Of a stretch of 15,054 bases of DNA, positions 15,019-15,054 are shown in pieces. The stretch comes from Clostridia bacterium. Lineage in GTDB: Bacteria > Bacillota > Clostridia > TANB77 > CAG-508. The stretch spans positions 1 to 15,054 of the forward strand of contig CAADUD010000185.1 in NCBI GenBank assembly GCA_900752095.1, read 5' to 3'. The position numbers and the translations under genes were made by a program. Each line of letters opens with the position of its first letter. Within the stretch, counting starts at the first letter, position 1. Below the pieces are notes generated by a model that did no database searches, was not told the DNA's origin, and worked only from the letters and a program-made list of their open reading frames with translations.

Positions 15019-15054
15019 CTATAATGTAATATTATCTACAACTTTAATTTCTTG
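15019..15054 (-). CDS. Possible 3' end of a minus-strand gene cut by the window edge
   Basis: The final 36 bases, read on the minus strand from the right edge, give an open frame QEIKVVDNITL ending in TAG. Two terminator hairpins follow directly, which is what a gene end would look like. Eleven residues are too few to identify the product, and the frame assignment is an inference from the terminators. Confidence 0.4.
   Translation of the reverse strand, partial: QEIKVVDNITL

Overview
The window looks like chromosomal DNA from a low-GC Bacillota, most likely an uncultured gut-type member of the Clostridia. The DNA is strongly AT-rich, Shine-Dalgarno sites of the AGGAGG type precede most genes, and the central glycolytic genes lie in the Firmicutes order gap-pgk-tpiA-gpmI-eno. 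Tryptophan is written TGG and the DUF600-like gene ends in TGA, so this is the standard bacterial code. The species cannot be named from the sequence.

Layout. Positions 1-1042 (minus strand) hold a cytidylate kinase-like gene with its own promoter and terminator, then a tRNA-Gln(CTG) with encoded CCA and its own terminator. Positions 1207-6836 (plus strand) hold four consecutive cell-surface genes behind a good sigma-A-type promoter: a membrane-anchored SH3b plus M15 (VanX/VanY-type) D,D-peptidase, a membrane-anchored Ig-repeat protein ending in a transglutaminase-like domain, an MBOAT O-acyltransferase, and an SGNH-like protein that is probably its partner. A 147-nt nested palindrome (6839-6985) sits in the convergent gap after them. 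From 7027 to the right edge everything is on the minus strand: a small anchored protein of unknown function, then, in reverse order, eno, a DUF600/YezG-like gene, gpmI, tpiA, pgk and gap. Two terminator hairpins follow the last codons of a further minus-strand gene that runs off the right edge.

How the genes work together. gap, pgk, tpiA, gpmI and eno carry triose phosphates to phosphoenolpyruvate and are probably transcribed from a promoter just upstream of gap. The DUF600-like gene starts 9 nt after gpmI and is the odd member of that run. The plus-strand set reads as an envelope-remodelling locus: peptidoglycan peptide trimming, a possible protein-crosslinking or protease-like transglutaminase fold, and acyl transfer to an extracellular polymer. 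The MBOAT/SGNH pairing resembles DltB/DltD, PatA/PatB and AlgI/AlgJ-X logic, but no dltA or dltC is present.

Most of the window is conserved housekeeping. The parts most worth a second look are the palindromic element, the envelope locus with a Cys in place of the SGNH serine, the DUF600-like gene inside the glycolytic run, and the unusually long phosphoglycerate kinase.
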